Of a stretch of 33,807 nucleotides of DNA, positions 1 through 10,324 are shown one piece after another. The notes under the pieces were generated by a model that searched no databases, was not told the origin of the DNA, and worked only from the letters and a program-made list of their open reading frames with translations. The position numbers were made by a program, and so were the translations under genes. Source of the stretch: Selenomonas sp. ND2010 (GTDB taxonomy: Bacteria; Bacillota; Negativicutes; Selenomonadales; Selenomonadaceae); the NCBI RefSeq assembly GCF_000702005.1, contig NZ_JNKI01000026.1, positions 1 to 33,807 of the forward strand. The letters run 5' to 3'. Numbering within the stretch: position 1 is the stretch's first letter; every line of letters begins with the position of its first letter.

Positions 1-137
1 CGTTTTGCAACTTTTTCGATGCTTAATTTAAGATAAAAATTTCGTTTAGGAAAACATCTCCCGTGGAGTGTTGGCACTGCCCCTAGCGGCGGCGAGGAGC
101 TGCTTCGAATAAGGCTCCGCTAACCTGCAAACTGTAA
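1..137. repeat. right end of palindromic repeat element, copy 1 (cut by window edge)
   Basis: These 137 bases match 19213-19349 with five substitutions and no gaps (about 96% identity). The copy ends in the same 12-bp terminus TGCAAACTGTAA (126-137) that closes the complete element at 18787-19349. Only the 3' arm of its second hairpin is visible because the window starts inside it. It lies just beyond the terminator that follows mrp. No coding sequence is supported in it. Confidence 0.9.
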
Positions 138-142
138 ATGAC

Positions 143-182
143 AAAAGCCCCGTTGACTTCTACATGAGTCAACGGGGCTTTT
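143..182. terminator. bidirectional intrinsic terminator after mrp
   Basis: A perfect stem AAAAGCCCCGTTGACT / AGTCAACGGGGCTTTT encloses an 8-base loop and ends in T-runs on both strands. It begins 12 bases beyond the mrp stop codon on the minus strand and separates mrp from the repeat element. Confidence 0.9.
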
Positions 183-194
183 CTCCTAAGCGTT

Positions 195-1031
195 TTATTT
201 ATCAAGTTCCAAAATTTTAGCAGCGGCCTCGCTGAGATAATTTCCCTCCACCGTTTCAATTTGACCGGCATCACACTGTGCCGCCAATTCTGGTTTGATG
301 GGAATGCGTCCCAGCACATCCAGACCATACTGTGACGCTACTTCCTCTACATGGCTTTTGCCATAGATTTCGTGACGCTTGCCACAATCCGGACATTCAA
401 AATAGCTCATATTCTCCACCAATCCAAGAATAGGAACCTTCATAGCTTCTGCCATCTTCACCGCTTTTTCCACAATCATGGACACGAGTTCCTGCGGACT
501 CGTGACGATGACAATACCATCCAAGCGGATAGTCTGCATGACGGTCAACGGTACATCACCAGTTCCCGGCGGCATATCCACGAACATATAGTCAACATCC
601 TGCCAGATAAAGTCGTGCCAAAATTGCTTAACGACACCACTGATTACCGGCCCACGCCAAACGACTGGGTCCGTGCTGTTTTCCAACAGCAGATTCATGC
701 TGACGATATCAATGCCGCCAGCAGTGGTTACGGGATATGCACCAGCAGACGTTCCACGCACTTCACCAGTCGTGCCGAACATCTTCGGGATTGACGGCCC
801 CGTGATATCGGCATCCATGATACCAACGTGCTTGCCCTTACGAGACATCGCTACCGACAATAACCCCGTTACTAGCGACTTACCCACACCGCCTTTACCG
901 CTGACTACGGCAATGACATGGCGGATATCGCTGAGTTCATTGGGTTCCTCATGCATATCCCTTACCTTACGGGTATCTGACCCACAGGTCGTACCACAGG
1001 AACTGCAATCGTGATTACATGCATCAGACAT
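195..1031 (-). CDS. mrp: Mrp/NBP35-family Fe-S cluster carrier ATPase
   Basis: This 278-residue protein belongs to the Mrp/NBP35 (ApbC) P-loop ATPases, which bind and transfer Fe-S clusters in the cytoplasm. The deviant Walker A GKGGVGKS lies near residue 45, the switch region contains DMPPGTGD, and a CPDCG motif near residue 215 supplies the CxxC cluster ligands typical of the family. The N-terminus has an extra Cys-rich segment (CNHDCSSCGTTC) resembling the NBP35-like extension. The ATG follows GGGAGG at a good distance. The gene is downstream of rpoC on the same strand, and its ribosome site begins directly after the rpoC terminator, so it may depend on read-through or on a promoter inside the rpoC end. 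Family assignment is firm; the client proteins cannot be inferred. Confidence 0.95.
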   Translation of the reverse strand: MSDACNHDCSSCGTTCGSDTRKVRDMHEEPNELSDIRHVIAVVSGKGGVGKSLVTGLLSVAMSRKGKHVGIMDADITGPSIPKMFGTTGEVRGTSAGAYPVTTAGGIDIVSMNLLLENSTDPVVWRGPVISGVVKQFWHDFIWQDVDYMFVDMPPGTGDVPLTVMQTIRLDGIVIVTSPQELVSMIVEKAVKMAEAMKVPILGLVENMSYFECPDCGKRHEIYGKSHVEEVASQYGLDVLGRIPIKPELAAQCDAGQIETVEGNYLSEAAAKILELDK

Positions 1032-1053
1032 TGAACATACCTCCCAAAATATA

Positions 1054-1098
1054 ATAAAAAGGAGGGAACTTTCCTGCTGGATTGTTCCCTCCTTTTAT
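1054..1098. terminator. intrinsic terminator after rpoC (bidirectional)
   Basis: The arms AAAAAGGAGGGAACttt and ...GTTCCCTCCTTTTATT form a long stem. On the minus strand it follows the rpoC stop by about 15 bases and is followed by TTTTTATTATATTTT. The mrp Shine-Dalgarno GGGAGG starts right after this T-rich tract. Confidence 0.88.
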
Positions 1099-1113
1099 TC
1101 ATGCTGTATAAAA

Positions 1114-4100
1114 TTATGCTTCTACCGTATCGGTTTCGGCGCTTTCTTCAGCAACTTCTTCCACCGGTTTCGGGTCGTTATCGACAATCTTGAGGTTGCG
1201 ATAACGGCTCATGCCCGTACCAGCCGGAATGAGTTTACCGATGATAACGTTCTCCTTAAGGCCAATCAGCGGATCGACTTTGCCCTTGATAGCAGCATCC
1301 GTCAGGACACGGGTCGTCTCCTGGAACGATGCAGCGGACATGAAGGAATCCGTAGCGAGCGATGCCTTCGTGATACCAAGGAGGATCGGTTTAGCTACAG
1401 CCGGCTCGCCGCCTTCCTCGATAGCCTTCGTATTGGCACCCTCGAAGGAGTTGATATCGATGTACTCGCCTGGCAGGAAGTCCGTGCTGCCGGACTCCTC
1501 GATCTTCACTTTGTGAAGCATCTGGCGGACCATTACCTCGATATGCTTATCGTTGATCTCAACACCCTGAGATTTGTATACTTTCTGTACCTCGTATACG
1601 AGATAACGCTGCGTAGCCTGCAGACCGCAAACGCGCAGGATATCGTGCGGGTTGATGGAACCTTCCGTGAGCTTGTCGCCCGGCTTCAAGTGCATTCCCT
1701 GCTTAGCTGCCATACGAGCACCATACGGGATAGCATATTCGCGAGCTTCGCCTTCGTCCGGAACAATCGTAACCTTGCGCATACCCTTACCGGAATCCTC
1801 AACCTCAGCACGGCCTTCGATCTCGGCAATGATAGCATGATGTTTCGGCTTACGTGCCTCGAAGAGCTCCTCGACACGCGGAAGACCCTGGGTAATATCG
1901 TCACCTGCGACACCACCGGAGTGGAACGTACGCATGGTGAGCTGCGTACCCGGCTCACCGATAGACTGTGCGGCGATGATACCGACTGCCTCACCGATTT
2001 CAACCTCAGCCTGGTTGGCAAGGTCACGGCCATAGCACTTGATGCAGACGCCGAACTGCGACTTACAGGTCAGGACGCTGCGGATCGATACATGATCACG
2101 GACTTTCTCGATGCGTTTAGCGAGGTCCTCATCAACCGTATCGTTGATGGAAGCGATGCGCTCGCCCGTCTGCGGGTCATCGATGTTCTCAGCAAGAACA
2201 CGGCCGACAATACGCTCAGCCAACGACTCGATAATGCCGTCGCCTTCTTTGATGGCCTCGACTTCGATACCGCGGACGTTATTGTTGCGAACACGAAGTT
2301 CCTTAGCGCTGCTGTCGAGAATCGACTGAATCTTAGCTTCGTCAAGATGCTCGCCAGCTGCCAGGATAACATTGCCATCCTCATCGACAACATCACGCGT
2401 AACTTCCTTGCCATTCATCTCATGCAGCATGGAATCCTTGATCTTCGCACGAGCAGCTGCATCCGGTTCGCCGAGGGAAATTGCCTCGGTAATCATCGCA
2501 TTGCTGATAGCTGCCTCGGAAGCCAGCGAAGAACCGCGTACCATGATTTCGGATACGCTCTTCTCGCCGATGATCTGAAGTTCTTCCTCGCCGAGAATGG
2601 TGTCCTTCGTAAAGAGGACTTCTTTGGTCTCCGGATCGAGGACATCGGCACCGAGCAGACGGCCCATAAGGCTGTCGTTGAGAATCTCGAGAGCATCGAG
2701 CGTGGATTCTGCCAGACGTGCACGAGCCTGAACCATGTTGAGCGTCGAGATATCACAGTCCTCTTCACGGACAATGACATCCTGAGCGACGTCAACGAGA
2801 CGACGCGTAAGATAACCCGAGTCAGCCGTACGCAGAGCCGTATCGGCAAGACCTTTACGAGCACCATGCGACGAAATGAAGTAATCGGATACCGACAGAC
2901 CTTCACGGAAGTTCGCCGTGATTGGCAGGTCGATGATCTTACCAGACGGGTCAGCCATCAGACCGCGCATACCAGCCAGCTGACGCATCTGCTGTTTGTT
3001 ACCACGGGCACCGGAGTCAGCCATCATGAAGATTGGGTTGAAGGTGTCCATGTTGTCCATCATCGCATCAGCGACGTCATCCGTAGCCACCGACCAGAGG
3101 TCAACGACCTTATGATAACGCTCTTCTTCCGTGATAAGACCACGGTCGAACTGACGCTCAACTTTATTGACGATTTTCTGCGTATCGGCAATGATGGTCT
3201 TTTTCTTCGGCGGTACGATAACGTCGGAGATAGCAACCGTCATGCCGGCAATGCAGGCATAATGATAACCGAGGTTCTTGACGTTATCAATGACCTCTGC
3301 GGTCTTCGTAGCGCCAAAGTGGTTATAGCAGTTCGCAACCAGTTTACCGAGTTCCTTCTTGTTCATAAGGATACCCAGGCATTCCTGATCGGAATCTTTT
3401 TCTTTGTAGTAGTAACGAAGCTCCGGCGGCAGGATTTCACTGAAAATCATGCGGCCCAGCGACGTCTTGACAAGACCATGGCCCTCAATGCGGCAGGTAA
3501 TCTGTGCCTGCAAGTCGAGATCATGCTGCTGGTATGCGAGGAGTGCCTCGGCAATACCCGTAACAGCCATTCCCTCGCCCTTTGCACCAGGACGAACAAT
3601 GGTCAAATAGTAGGCACCCAGAACCATGTCCTGCGTCGGAACGATGATTGGTTTACCATCTTTCGGAGCCAGGATGTGGTTGGCAGCCAGCATCAGGATA
3701 CGAGCCTCTGTCTGGGCCTCAGCCGACAAGGGCAGATGGATAGCCATCTGGTCACCATCGAAGTCGGCGTTGTAAGCCGTACAAGCCAGCGGATGGAGCT
3801 TCAGGGCACGGCCCTCAGTGAGAACCGGCTCGAAAGCCTGGATACCGAGACGATGCAGCGTCGGGGCACGGTTCAAAAGAACCGGATGCTCTTTGATGAC
3901 ATCCTCGAGCACATCCCAAACTTCCGGACGGGCACGCTCAACCATACGCTTAGCCGATTTGATGTTATGCGCAGCACCCGAAGCTACGAGTTTCTTCATA
4001 ACGAACGGCTTGAAGAGCTCGAGCGCCATTTCCTTCGGCAGACCGCACTGGTGAAGCTTGAGCTCCGGACCAACGACGATAACCGAACGGCCCGAGTAGT

Positions 4101-5112
4101 CAACGCGTTTACCCAGGAGGTTCTGACGGAAACGGCCCTGTTTACCTTTCAGCATGTCCGAAAGGGACTTGAGTGGGCGGTTGCCCGGGCCCGTAACCGG
4201 ACGGCCACGGCGACCGTTATCAATCAGGGCGTCAACAGCCTCCTGCAGCATGCGTTTCTCGTTGCGGACGATGATGTCCGGAGCCCCGAGATCCAGCAGA
4301 CGTTTCAGGCGGTTGTTACGGTTGATGACACGACGATAGAGGTCATTGAGGTCAGACGTTGCAAAACGGCCGCCATCGAGCTGTACCATCGGACGAAGTT
4401 CCGGCGGAATGACCGGAACAACGTCGAGAATCATCCAGGACGGTTTGTTGCCAGACTTGCGGAAAGCCTCGACAACTTCCAGACGACGGATGGCACGAAT
4501 CTTCTTCTGACCAGACGTCGTGCGAACGTCCTTGCGCAGCGATTCGCTCATTGCCTCAAGGTCAAGCTCATCGAGGAGCTCCTTGATAGCCTCAGCACCC
4601 ATGCCGACGCGGAACGTATTGCCGTACTTCTCAAGAGCATCATGATACTCTTTTTCAGAGAGCAGGCTCTTCTTCGCCAAATCCGTGTTTTCACCCGGAT
4701 CCAGAACGATATAGTAAGCGAAGTACAGGACTTTCTCGAGAGCTCGTGGCGAGATATCGAGAATAAGGCCCATACGGCTTGGGATACCTTTAAAGTACCA
4801 GATATGGGATACCGGAGCAGCAAGCTCGATATGGCCCATACGCTCGCGGCGCACCTTGGCACGCGTAACTTCAACGCCGCAGCGATCGCAGACAATGCCC
4901 TTATAGCGGATACGCTTATACTTACCGCAATGGCATTCCCAGTCACGGGTCGGTCCAAAGATACGCTCGCAGAACAAACCGTCGCGCTCTGGTTTCAGCG
5001 TGCGATAGTTGATGGTCTCCGGCTTCTTAACCTCACCGTACGACCACTCGCGGATTTTCTCCGGAGAGGCCAGACCGATGCGCATCGAATCAAAATTATT
5101 TACATCCAGCAA
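1114..5112 (-). CDS. rpoC: DNA-directed RNA polymerase beta' subunit
   Basis: This 1332-residue protein is the beta' subunit of RNA polymerase. Visible landmarks are the N-terminal zinc site (CHCGKY...CDRCG, about residues 60-80), the catalytic Mg-binding [10 protein letters not shown] near residue 455, the second zinc cluster ([11 protein letters not shown]) near residue 1030, and the [20 protein letters not shown] segment that follows it. No large lineage-specific insertion is evident. The start is read as TTG (LDVNNFDS is the usual opening), preceded by AAGGGAG about 10 bases upstream. It is 18 bases downstream of rpoB and certainly co-transcribed with it. The C-terminus ends in a short Glu/Ala-rich acidic tail. 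Confidence 0.99.
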   Translation of the reverse strand: MLDVNNFDSMRIGLASPEKIREWSYGEVKKPETINYRTLKPERDGLFCERIFGPTRDWECHCGKYKRIRYKGIVCDRCGVEVTRAKVRRERMGHIELAAPVSHIWYFKGIPSRMGLILDISPRALEKVLYFAYYIVLDPGENTDLAKKSLLSEKEYHDALEKYGNTFRVGMGAEAIKELLDELDLEAMSESLRKDVRTTSGQKKIRAIRRLEVVEAFRKSGNKPSWMILDVVPVIPPELRPMVQLDGGRFATSDLNDLYRRVINRNNRLKRLLDLGAPDIIVRNEKRMLQEAVDALIDNGRRGRPVTGPGNRPLKSLSDMLKGKQGRFRQNLLGKRVDYSGRSVIVVGPELKLHQCGLPKEMALELFKPFVMKKLVASGAAHNIKSAKRMVERARPEVWDVLEDVIKEHPVLLNRAPTLHRLGIQAFEPVLTEGRALKLHPLACTAYNADFDGDQMAIHLPLSAEAQTEARILMLAANHILAPKDGKPIIVPTQDMVLGAYYLTIVRPGAKGEGMAVTGIAEALLAYQQHDLDLQAQITCRIEGHGLVKTSLGRMIFSEILPPELRYYYKEKDSDQECLGILMNKKELGKLVANCYNHFGATKTAEVIDNVKNLGYHYACIAGMTVAISDVIVPPKKKTIIADTQKIVNKVERQFDRGLITEEERYHKVVDLWSVATDDVADAMMDNMDTFNPIFMMADSGARGNKQQMRQLAGMRGLMADPSGKIIDLPITANFREGLSVSDYFISSHGARKGLADTALRTADSGYLTRRLVDVAQDVIVREEDCDISTLNMVQARARLAESTLDALEILNDSLMGRLLGADVLDPETKEVLFTKDTILGEEELQIIGEKSVSEIMVRGSSLASEAAISNAMITEAISLGEPDAAARAKIKDSMLHEMNGKEVTRDVVDEDGNVILAAGEHLDEAKIQSILDSSAKELRVRNNNVRGIEVEAIKEGDGIIESLAERIVGRVLAENIDDPQTGERIASINDTVDEDLAKRIEKVRDHVSIRSVLTCKSQFGVCIKCYGRDLANQAEVEIGEAVGIIAAQSIGEPGTQLTMRTFHSGGVAGDDITQGLPRVEELFEARKPKHHAIIAEIEGRAEVEDSGKGMRKVTIVPDEGEAREYAIPYGARMAAKQGMHLKPGDKLTEGSINPHDILRVCGLQATQRYLVYEVQKVYKSQGVEINDKHIEVMVRQMLHKVKIEESGSTDFLPGEYIDINSFEGANTKAIEEGGEPAVAKPILLGITKASLATDSFMSAASFQETTRVLTDAAIKGKVDPLIGLKENVIIGKLIPAGTGMSRYRNLKIVDNDPKPVEEVAEESAETDTVEA

Positions 5113-5130
5113 AGAGATGACACTCCCTTC

Positions 5131-8100
5131 TTATTCCTCACCATCATCAGCATTGTCTACGGCCGGGTCTTCAATCGAACCCATGCTGCCGATGTCGGCA
5201 ATGATGTCGTCCGGCTTTTCATCATCAGACGGAGCACCTTCATCGTAGGAGTCTGCTCCAGCCGTCTGCGACGCAGCGGCGCCTTCTTTATTCGGATCAA
5301 CACCAGCGACGTCAAGATCGAGATCTTTTGCCGTCTTGTTGATATCTTCATCATCATCCTCGTCCAAAAGCGAGATTTCCTTGGCATCCTCATTGAGCAC
5401 CTTGATATCGAGACCGATAGACTGGAGCTCTTTGATAAGAACTTTGAAGGACTCCGGCACACCCGGTTCCGGAATGTTCTCGCCCTTGACGATGGCTTCA
5501 TAAGCTTTAACACGTCCGACAACATCATCGGATTTAACTGTCAGGATTTCCTGCAGCGTGTAGGCAGCACCGTATGCCTCGAGGGCCCAAACCTCCATCT
5601 CACCGAAACGCTGGCCACCGAACTGGGCTTTACCACCGAGCGGCTGCTGCGTAACGAGGGAGTACGGTCCCGTGGAACGCGCATGAATCTTATCGGCAAC
5701 GAGATGATGCAGCTTGAGGAAGTACGTGCAGCCAACCGTTACGCGGTTCTCGAACGGTTCACCCGTACGGCCATCGTAGAGGACCGTCTTGCCGTCAGCC
5801 GGCAGACCAGCCGCTTTAACCGTGCCCCAAACATCATCGTCTTTCGCACCGTCGAAGACCGGCGTTGCGATATGGATACCAGCGACATCCGGTTTCGGCA
5901 TGCCATACTTATCAAAGTCATAGCCAGCATCACGCAGACGCTGCTCAACCGTCGGATCGCCGTCCTTGATCTGCTGACCGAGGACTTTGACAGCCATACC
6001 GAGATGAACCTCGAGCACCTGACCGATGTTCATTCGCGACGGAACGCCCAACGGGTTCAGCACGAGATCGACCGGCGTGCCATCCGGCAGGAACGGCATG
6101 TCTTCCTGACGCATGATGCGGGAAACGACACCCTTGTTACCGTGACGACCTGCCATCTTATCGCCGATGGAAATCTTACGTTTCTGAGCGATGTAGACGC
6201 GAACCAGACGGTTGACGCCTGGCGGCAGCTCATCGTTGTTCTCGCGGCTGAAGATCTTGACATCGACAATCTTACCCTGTTCGCCATGAGGTACACGCAA
6301 GGAAGTGTCGCGAACTTCACGAGCCTTCTCACCGAAGATAGCGCGCAGCAGGCGCTCCTCTGCCGTAAGCTCCGTCTCGCCTTTCGGCGTGACCTTACCG
6401 ACGAGGATATCGCCAGGACGTACGTCAGCACCGATGGAAATGATACCCTCTTCGTCGAGGTCTTTGAGAGCCTCTTCTGCAACGTTCGGGATATCGCGGG
6501 TGATTTCCTCAGGACCAAGCTTCGTGTCGCGGGCATCGCACTCGTACTCCTCGATATGAATCGACGTGTAGAGGTCGCGTTTTACGAGGTTCTCCGACAG
6601 GAGGACAGCATCCTCGTAGTTGTAGCCTTCCCAAGGCATGTAGGCAACGATGATGTTGTAACCAAGAGCCAGCTCGCCATGGTCCGTAGCCGGGCCATCA
6701 GCAATCGGCTGCTTCTCGACAACCTTGTCGCCTTTATATACGATAGGAACCTGATTGATGCAGGTACCCTGGTTGGAACGCAGGAATTTCTGCAGTTTAT
6801 AATGATCGAGCTCACCATCTTCACGGCGGACATCGATGTAGTCAGCCGTTACATGCTCAACCGTACCAGCATGTTTGGCAAGGATCATGACGCCGGAGTC
6901 GCAGGCAGCTTTGTACTCCATGCCAGTACCGACCAGCGGTGCCTGGGTGCGGAGCAGAGGAACTGCCTGACGCTGCATGTTCGCACCCATGAGGGCACGG
7001 TTCGCATCGTCGTTCTCGAGGAACGGGATCATTGCCGTTGCAATCGAGAAGACCTGACGCGGGCTAACGTCCATGTAGTCAACCGTGTCGCGGTTATGCA
7101 GACCGGTTTCTTCGTTATAACGAGCCGTTACACGCTCATTGATGAACCACTCATTTTCATCGAGCGGCTCATTGGCCTGTGCGATTACGAGCTCATCCTC
7201 TTCATCAGCCGTCAGATAACGGACTTCATCCGTTACCTTATGCGTTACCTTGTCGACACGGCGATACGGCGTCTCCATGAAGCCGAACTGGTTGACACGG
7301 GCATAGGTAGCCAGCGAACCGATAAGACCGATATTCGGTCCCTCAGGAGACTCTACCGGACACATGCGGCCATAATGGGAGTTGTGTACGTCGCGGACTT
7401 CGAAGCCTGCGCGCTCACGGGACAGACCACCCGGTCCAAGTGCCGACAGACGGCGCTTATGCGTCAACTCGGACAGCGGGTTATGCTGGTCCATGAACTG
7501 AGACAGCTGGGAGGAACCAAAGAACTCTTTGATTGCTGCCACAACCGGACGGATATTGATAAGTGCCTGCGGCGTGATGACATCAACATCCTGAATCGTC
7601 ATACGCTCACGAACGACACGCTCCATACGGGAAAGACCGATACGGAACTGATTCTGCAACAATTCGCCTACTGCACGAACGCGGCGGTTGCCCAGATGGT
7701 CGATATCATCCGTGCTGCCAAAACCATCCATGAGATTCAACAGATAGTTGATCGACGCAATAATATCGTTTTTCGTGATAGTACGCTCATGAATGTCAAG
7801 CGTCGGGCTGCACAGCATTTTCACCTTGCCGCCATCTTTATTCAGCGCATAAAGCGTTACCAGCTTGCCCTCGCCGAAGAGCTGCTTTTCGCGCTCAACG
7901 TCTACAGCATCCAGCATGCTTTCCGTAACGACTTCGCCCTGCGGGATGACGATTTCACCGGTCTCAGTATCTACAATCGGCTCAGCTAACACTTTGCCGA
8001 GGATACGGCGTTTCCAGCCCAATTTCTTCGTCAGCTTATAACGGCCAACGGTAGCCAGATCATAGCGTTTCGGGTCAAAGAACAGCGAATTGAGAAGCTG

Positions 8101-8868
8101 CGTTGCATTATCCTCATTTGCTGGTTCACCCGGACGGAGGCGTTTATAAATCTCAATGACAGCCTTGCCCTGAGATTTCACTTCCTCACCATCGCGTTCA
8201 AGAGTATTCATGATACGCGGGTCTTCCCCAAAGAGGTCGATAATTTCTTCATCGGTAGCAAAGCCAAGGGCGCGGATGAAATACGTCACCGGCATCTTAC
8301 GCGTGCGGTCAATACGTACCGATACCACATCATTCGTATCCGTCTCGAGCTCAATCCAAGCGCCACGGTTCGGGATTACCGTCGAATTATAGAGATGTTT
8401 ACCGGTCGGGTCAATTTCTTCTCCATAATAAGCGCCAGGAGAACGGACCAACTGGCTGACGATAACGCGCTCAGCACCATTGATGATGAACGTACCCGTA
8501 TCCGTCATGAGCGGGAAATCGCCCATGAATACTTCCTGTTCTTTAATTTCACCGGTCTCACGGTTAATGAGACGGACATTGACCCGGATAGGAGCCGCAT
8601 AGGTTACATCGCGCTCTTTGCACTCGTCAAGGCCGTATTTCGGCTCGCCAAGCGAAAAGCTCTCAAAGGACAATACGAGATTCTCAGAAAAGTCCTTGAT
8701 TGGCGAAATGTCGTTGAAAATTTCCTGCAAACCCTCATCGAGGAACCACTTGTAGCTGTTCCGCTGAATATCCAGCAGATGCGGCATCTCCATGACTTCC
8801 TTGATTCTGGCATAGCTATACCTGGTTCTTTTGCCCACCGGCACAGGATTAAATAACAAATCCTTCAC
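5131..8868 (-). CDS. rpoB: DNA-directed RNA polymerase beta subunit
   Basis: This 1245-residue protein is the beta subunit of RNA polymerase. The rifampicin pocket at about residues 449-485 ([16 protein letters not shown], then [13 protein letters not shown]) carries the sensitive-type Asp, His and Ser. The active-site segments [10 protein letters not shown] and the C-terminal [21 protein letters not shown]-type region are intact. The last ~90 residues form an unusually acidic, low-complexity tail beyond the core. The start given is GTG. A TTG at 8859 is an alternative: AAGGGGTG then sits 6 bases upstream as a much better ribosome site. The gene has its own promoter at 9043-9071 and a leader with a possible attenuator. 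Confidence 0.98.
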   Translation of the reverse strand: MKDLLFNPVPVGKRTRYSYARIKEVMEMPHLLDIQRNSYKWFLDEGLQEIFNDISPIKDFSENLVLSFESFSLGEPKYGLDECKERDVTYAAPIRVNVRLINRETGEIKEQEVFMGDFPLMTDTGTFIINGAERVIVSQLVRSPGAYYGEEIDPTGKHLYNSTVIPNRGAWIELETDTNDVVSVRIDRTRKMPVTYFIRALGFATDEEIIDLFGEDPRIMNTLERDGEEVKSQGKAVIEIYKRLRPGEPANEDNATQLLNSLFFDPKRYDLATVGRYKLTKKLGWKRRILGKVLAEPIVDTETGEIVIPQGEVVTESMLDAVDVEREKQLFGEGKLVTLYALNKDGGKVKMLCSPTLDIHERTITKNDIIASINYLLNLMDGFGSTDDIDHLGNRRVRAVGELLQNQFRIGLSRMERVVRERMTIQDVDVITPQALINIRPVVAAIKEFFGSSQLSQFMDQHNPLSELTHKRRLSALGPGGLSRERAGFEVRDVHNSHYGRMCPVESPEGPNIGLIGSLATYARVNQFGFMETPYRRVDKVTHKVTDEVRYLTADEEDELVIAQANEPLDENEWFINERVTARYNEETGLHNRDTVDYMDVSPRQVFSIATAMIPFLENDDANRALMGANMQRQAVPLLRTQAPLVGTGMEYKAACDSGVMILAKHAGTVEHVTADYIDVRREDGELDHYKLQKFLRSNQGTCINQVPIVYKGDKVVEKQPIADGPATDHGELALGYNIIVAYMPWEGYNYEDAVLLSENLVKRDLYTSIHIEEYECDARDTKLGPEEITRDIPNVAEEALKDLDEEGIISIGADVRPGDILVGKVTPKGETELTAEERLLRAIFGEKAREVRDTSLRVPHGEQGKIVDVKIFSRENNDELPPGVNRLVRVYIAQKRKISIGDKMAGRHGNKGVVSRIMRQEDMPFLPDGTPVDLVLNPLGVPSRMNIGQVLEVHLGMAVKVLGQQIKDGDPTVEQRLRDAGYDFDKYGMPKPDVAGIHIATPVFDGAKDDDVWGTVKAAGLPADGKTVLYDGRTGEPFENRVTVGCTYFLKLHHLVADKIHARSTGPYSLVTQQPLGGKAQFGGQRFGEMEVWALEAYGAAYTLQEILTVKSDDVVGRVKAYEAIVKGENIPEPGVPESFKVLIKELQSIGLDIKVLNEDAKEISLLDEDDDEDINKTAKDLDLDVAGVDPNKEGAAASQTAGADSYDEGAPSDDEKPDDIIADIGSMGSIEDPAVDNADDGEE

Positions 8869-8950
8869 CCCTTAGCCTGATTTTTACTAGAATGATCTTT
8901 GAAATGCAGGGATTATAACCACACAAACAACAGCGGAATACAGGAACCAG

Positions 8951-8986
8951 AAAAAAAACAAGGTATGAGACATTTTACACCTTGCT
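8951..8986 (-). terminator. terminator-like hairpin in the rpoB leader (putative attenuator)
   Basis: Read on the minus strand, CAAGGTGT pairs with ATACCTTG (one G-U pair) across an 11-base loop and is followed by eight T residues. It lies between the rpoB promoter and the rpoB start, so it would terminate transcription before rpoB unless countered. Flanking segments CGGAAAGGAAC and GTTCC...TTCCG can pair around it, giving an alternative longer fold. The regulatory role is inference. Confidence 0.65.
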
Positions 8987-9010
8987 TCCAGTTCCTTTCC
9001 GCTTGCGCAT
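8975..9010 (-). CDS. possible 11-codon leader peptide upstream of rpoB
   Basis: A short frame beginning ATG CGC AAG CGG AAA encodes MRKRKGTGSKV, rich in Arg and Lys, and stops with TAA in the loop of the terminator-like hairpin. The upstream TAGGGATAACT offers only a weak ribosome site. A ribosome at the stop would cover the 5' arm of the hairpin, the geometry expected of a translation-coupled attenuator. It may equally be a chance frame: it is short and I see no second line of evidence. Confidence 0.3.
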   Translation of the reverse strand: MRKRKGTGSKV

Positions 9011-9042
9011 AGTTATCCCTATTCATTTTCCTGTAGTTCCCT

Positions 9043-9071
9043 AGTTTAGCACTGTTTCCTCATTCTGTCAA
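9043..9071 (-). promoter_or_regulatory. promoter of rpoBC
   Basis: On the minus strand a perfect -35 TTGACA is separated by 17 bases from a -10 TAAACT. It lies just downstream of the rplL terminator and gives a leader of about 170 bases before rpoB. This makes rpoBC at least partly independent of the ribosomal protein operon. Confidence 0.75.
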
Positions 9072-9091
9072 GCATTCCTGCTTGGCAATAT

Positions 9092-9123
9092 AAAAAAAGA
9101 ACCACTCCCGAAGGAGTGATTCT
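9092..9123 (-). terminator. intrinsic terminator after rplL
   Basis: On the minus strand AGAATCACTCC TTCG GGAGTGGTTCT is followed by a run of seven T residues. The tetraloop TTCG and 11-bp stem make it strong. It closes the ribosomal protein operon about 20 bases past the rplL stop. Confidence 0.92.
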
Positions 9124-9144
9124 TGGAAACGTTCTGGACTGAAA

Positions 9145-9513
9145 TTACTTCAGTTCAACCGTAGCGCCAGCCTCTTCAAGAGCAGCCTTGAGGGACTCAG
9201 CCTCAGCCTTAGCAACGTTCTCTTTAACAGCAGCCGGAGCGCCATCAACGAGAGCCTTAGCCTCTTTCAGGCCGAGACCCGTAGCTTCACGGACAGCTTT
9301 GATAACATTGATTTTCTTGTCGCCAGCGGATGCGAGCATAACCGTGAACTCGGATTTCTCTTCGCCAGCAGCAGCGCCTGCAGCACCTGCAGCAGCAACT
9401 GCAACCGGAGCAGCAGCGCTAACGCCGAATTTCTCTTCCATAGCTTTTACGAGCTCAGACAGCTCGAGGACAGTCATGTTCTCAATGGCTTCCATGATTT
9501 CTTCTTTAGTCAT
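9145..9513 (-). CDS. rplL: 50S ribosomal protein L7/L12
   Basis: This 122-residue protein is the L7/L12 stalk protein that recruits translation factors to the ribosome. The N-terminal dimerization domain ([21 protein letters not shown]) is followed by the Ala/Gly-rich hinge (about residues 33-52) and the C-terminal globular domain with [15 protein letters not shown]. Its length is normal. The ATG is preceded by GGAGGT. It sits 63 bases after rplJ, the usual L10-L12 pairing, and is the last gene before a terminator. Confidence 0.98.
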   Translation of the reverse strand: MTKEEIMEAIENMTVLELSELVKAMEEKFGVSAAAPVAVAAAGAAGAAAGEEKSEFTVMLASAGDKKINVIKAVREATGLGLKEAKALVDGAPAAVKENVAKAEAESLKAALEEAGATVELK

Positions 9514-9576
9514 TTGAATATACCTCCAAAAATCTTTTCTTTTAATTAATTTCTTAAATTATATGAGGGAACGCGA

Positions 9577-10116
9577 TTAAGCGGATTCCTTCTGAGCGCG
9601 AACAGCGTCAAGCACATAAACAGCATTGCGGATAACACCCTGCAGAACGTTGACCGTATTGGAAATCGGAGCGTTCATGCTGCCCAGCATCTTGGCGATG
9701 AGTTCCTCGCGAGACGGCAGCGAAGCCAGAGCCTTGACCTCATTAGCGTCAATGACCTTGCCCTCAACCGTACCAACTTTAACCGTCAGTACCTCGTTCT
9801 CGTCGAGTTTGTTCTTTTTGATGAAGCCGCAGATGACTTTTGCCGGAGCAATAGCATCCTCCATAGAGAATGCAAAAGCCGTCGTGCCTTCGAGATGCTC
9901 CTCAAAGCCCTCGATACCTGCTTCTTTAGCAGCCAGACGGAGCATCGTGTTCTTGACAACATGATACGTTACGCCAGCAGCGCGGAGCTCGCGGCGGAGT
10001 TCCGTGTCCTGAGCAACCGTCAGACCTTTGTAGCCCGTGAGGACTACGCCTTTAGCATTCGTCAGCTGATCTTTGAGTTCAGCGACGATTGCCTGTTTTT
10101 TCGTTAAATCTGCCAT
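9577..10116 (-). CDS. rplJ: 50S ribosomal protein L10
   Basis: This 179-residue protein is L10, which anchors L7/L12 dimers on the ribosome and autoregulates its own operon. The N-terminal ADLTKKQAIVAELKDQL segment and VVKNTMLRLA motif are typical. I choose the ATG at 10116 because AGGAGGTG lies 9 bases upstream; an in-frame start four codons earlier would sit on that site. It is preceded by a long structured leader (L10 leader) with an intrinsic terminator. Confidence 0.98.
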   Translation of the reverse strand: MADLTKKQAIVAELKDQLTNAKGVVLTGYKGLTVAQDTELRRELRAAGVTYHVVKNTMLRLAAKEAGIEGFEEHLEGTTAFAFSMEDAIAPAKVICGFIKKNKLDENEVLTVKVGTVEGKVIDANEVKALASLPSREELIAKMLGSMNAPISNTVNVLQGVIRNAVYVLDAVRAQKESA

Positions 10117-10158
10117 TCTAGAATACACCTCCTGTCTTCAATAAATTTTAAAGCCTGC

Positions 10159-10190
10159 AAAAAAACCTCCGGCTGCACCAGCCGGAGGTT
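10159..10190 (-). terminator. attenuator terminator of the L10 leader
   Basis: On the minus strand AACCTCCGGCT / AGCCGGAGGTT is followed by TTTTTTT. It lies about 40 bases upstream of rplJ, at the end of the leader. Such a terminator is the usual output domain of Firmicutes L10 leaders. Confidence 0.88.
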
Positions 10191-10318
10191 GAATAGTCAA
10201 ATTCAGTGTGCTCCGGCCTCGGCAGGCGACGAATCGTCGTTAGATGATAAAATCAAACCTGCTGTCTACAGCCATCGTTATACAGTTGTTGAGACCGGAG
10301 CCTCGTGAACCTAATCAG
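10159..10318 (-). promoter_or_regulatory. ribosomal protein L10 leader (autoregulatory RNA)
   Basis: The minus-strand RNA between rplA and rplJ contains complementary segments GGCTCCGG / CCGGAGC and CAGCAGG / CCTGCCG, enclosing an ACAACTGTATAACGATGGCTG-like core, and ends in the terminator. This matches the known L10 leader, where the L10(L12)4 complex binds the RNA to reduce rplJL expression. The assignment rests on pairing and position; boundaries are approximate. Confidence 0.85.
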
Positions 10319-10324
10319 CTCAGA

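Noticed and set aside
1513-7989. A 2158-codon open frame on the plus strand opposite rpoC and rpoB
   Set aside because: It is exactly antisense to two highly conserved genes, and its translation is rich in Arg, Asp, Asn and Thr without any recognisable domain. The absence of stops follows from the codon usage of rpoB/rpoC in that phase. Its great length is striking but not evidence of a gene.
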